Assembly: GCA_002327415.1 (NCBI GenBank)
Contig: DCVU01000118.1
Span: forward strand, 1 to 6,741
Direction of reading: 5' to 3'
Origin: Smithella sp. UBA2180
Lineage (GTDB): Bacteria > Desulfobacterota > Syntrophia > Syntrophales > Smithellaceae
DNA length: 6,741 bases
Shown: positions 5,483-6,741 of the stretch, one piece after another
Position numbering within the stretch: position 1 is the first letter of the stretch
Layout: every line of letters begins with the position of its first letter
Translations under genes and position numbers: made by a program
The notes under the pieces: generated by a model
The model's input: the letters and a program-made list of their open reading frames with translations, nothing else
Database searches by the model: none
Told to the model about the DNA's origin: nothing

Positions 5483-6741
5483 GGAGTCTTGTCAATAAGT
5501 GTGTAAATAGTTATCAGGCAGCCAACCTTTCCAACCCTCTGTTTTTTTGTTTCATAACTCCATCATAAATGGTTTCCCGTAATAAACATCCGGCAATAAC
5601 CAGTAACCTTTTAAAGTACGAAAGTTCTTTTCCGCCACCTGAAGAAGCTTCCAGATCATTGCCGTGGCATTCTGAACCTTCTTGAATCGTTTTGCCGCAT
5701 CCGTCCTGAGTCTTGCCGAACTGAAGGGGGACTCCACGACATTGGTGGTCCGAAGGTGCGACTAATGTTCCTTAGGAAATGAGTAGAAGGCAACCATTCT
5801 GTCCCAATCAGCAAGAAGCTTCTCTGCCGCTTTCGAGTAATCCTTCCGGTATCGATCAACAAACCTGTCCCGGAGACGCTCACATTCTGCGCGTGTTGCC
5901 GCATAAGGAATCTTTTTGAGTTGTTCTGCCGGCCTCGGCGCGTATCCGCTTGGGAAAACTATCGAGAACGTTTCTGATCTTGTGGTTCCAGCATCGTTGC
6001 TCTTTCCCCTCGGCAGGAAGTTCCCCCCAAGGCTGACCATATGCCCAGATGACCATCGGCAATCGTCAACCGGCCCAGCCTTAAGCCGCGCATCTTCAAG
6101 TTCCTTAGAATTTCACTCCAGGATGCCTTGCTCTCCCGATAGCCACTCTCACAGGCCAAAAAAACTTTCCTGCCGTCGGTAAGCCCTCCAATCAGCGCCA
6201 GAAGCGCGGCCTTGTCCTGCTCCAAACCGGCCTTCACATATATTCCGTCCGCCCACTGATAAACCACTTCCAACGATGAAATATCCTGACGCTTCCACGT
6301 CTCATACTCGATCTGCCATTTGGCCTTCAACCGCCCGATGGACGATGATGATAACGGCACTCCCTCGCCCAACAATCCCCGCAACGCCATCTCAAAATCC
6401 CCTTTGGACAAACCGTGCAGGTATAACTCCGGCAGCAATTGCCCCACTTCTTTTGACCGCCGTTTAAAGAAAGGTGTTATCTTGCTTGCAAAATTCTCTT
6501 CCGTCCCTCTTACTCGAGGTCGTCGAATATGGATCGTTCCGTTCATTACAGTAAACTTCTTCGGCTTCCCATGACCGTTGCGGTAACCAGCAGTTCCATC
6601 TACCACCTTGATCCTCTCCGATTTCTTCCTCCCTAAAAATGTCTCAATTTCATCCTCTAATATCGCCTGGATGTATTCTTGGACCTTGTTCCGAACCATT
6701 GCCTCTAATGCTTCATACCCCAAAATAGACATTGGACCCCT
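5483..6741 (-). mobile_element. IS256-family insertion sequence, degenerate, cut by the window edge
   Basis: The element contains the broken transposase pseudogene and extends past the right edge, where its other terminal repeat should lie just upstream of the transposase start. The left boundary is estimated: the stretch 5483-5510 contains GTCAATAAGTGTGTAAATAG, and TGTGTAAA close to the tip is common at ends of this family. Neither the inverted repeat nor the target duplication (usually 8-9 bp) can be checked because only one end is visible. The transposase region appears more GC-rich than the host genes to its left, which fits acquisition from elsewhere. Confidence 0.65.
5552..6732 (-). pseudogene. 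IS256-family (mutator-type) transposase, disrupted by two frameshifts and an amber codon
   Basis: The intact enzyme would be a DDE transposase of about 392 residues, moving the element by a copy-and-paste route. The first 237 or so residues are open from the ATG at 6732 and hold ADGIYVKAG (first Asp, 162) and IADGHLGIW (second Asp, 226). A run of six G on the coding strand (6023-6028) then shifts the frame by +1; with five G it would read on into PAEGKEQRCWNHK, whose Cys-x-x-His spacing is typical of the family. A second +1 shift occurs near GCCGGCC (5928-5934), after which the frame continues with EQLKKIPYAATRAE. At 5762-5764 TAG stands where TGG (Trp) is expected after FPKEH. The same frame then resumes with NVVESPFSSARLRT, holding the catalytic Glu, and ends at 5552. 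The longest remaining product (6732 to 5959) lacks that Glu, so it should be inactive. Confidence 0.88.

Noticed and set aside
6023..6028. Programmed ribosomal frameshift at the six-G run of the transposase
   Set aside because: IS256-family transposases are normally made from one frame, and a second frameshift plus an amber codon follow downstream, so decay or error is the simpler account.
5916..6182. Plus-strand reading frame opposite the transposase
   Set aside because: It is antisense to a recognisable transposase, shows no family features and has no ribosome site; other plus-strand frames at 6276-6574 are the same kind of shadow.

Overview
The window looks like chromosomal DNA of an anaerobic bacterium of the Desulfobacterota (the former Deltaproteobacteria), possibly near Syntrophales or Desulfobacterales. 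This is inference from two proteins: an AhbB-type siroheme decarboxylase, the mark of the siroheme-dependent haem route used by sulfate reducers and relatives, and an ATP synthase c subunit with a cleavable-looking N-terminal leader. No rRNA, tRNA or other lineage marker is present, so the placement is tentative.

Layout. Positions 1-2855 (minus strand) hold a nucleotide-sugar block read in the order tviB-like dehydrogenase, gmd, fcl. The three genes are separated by only 25 and 20 bp and fcl runs off the left edge. A minus-strand promoter with a consensus -35 and an extended -10 lies just upstream (2899-2928). Positions 2937-4687 (minus strand) hold ahbB and hemL, joined by an ATGA stop/start overlap. 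The hemL stop lies 9 bp before the -35 of the sugar promoter, and no terminator is visible between the two blocks. Positions 4688-4879 are a divergent control region. It drives ahbB-hemL leftward and an isolated atpE rightward (4880-5251), which ends in a strong intrinsic terminator (5273-5312). Positions 5313-5482 carry no gene but contain several inverted repeats. From about 5483 to beyond the right edge lies an IS256-family insertion sequence. Its transposase (5552-6732, minus strand) is a pseudogene with two +1 frameshifts and an amber codon.

How the genes work together. Gmd and Fcl act in sequence to turn GDP-mannose into GDP-L-fucose. The TviB-like enzyme oxidises a UDP-N-acetylhexosamine to its uronic acid. 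Together they point to an extracellular polysaccharide or O-antigen containing fucose (or a related deoxy sugar) and an acidic amino sugar. HemL makes 5-aminolevulinate, the first committed tetrapyrrole precursor, and AhbB takes part in decarboxylating sirohaem further down the alternative haem route. Their overlap ties an early and a late step of the same pathway.

The clearest oddities are the stand-alone atpE with a duplicated leader carrying a perfect but start-less Shine-Dalgarno sequence, the nested inverted repeats next to the IS, and the multiply broken transposase whose original reading can be rebuilt. I found no convincing wholly new system in this window.
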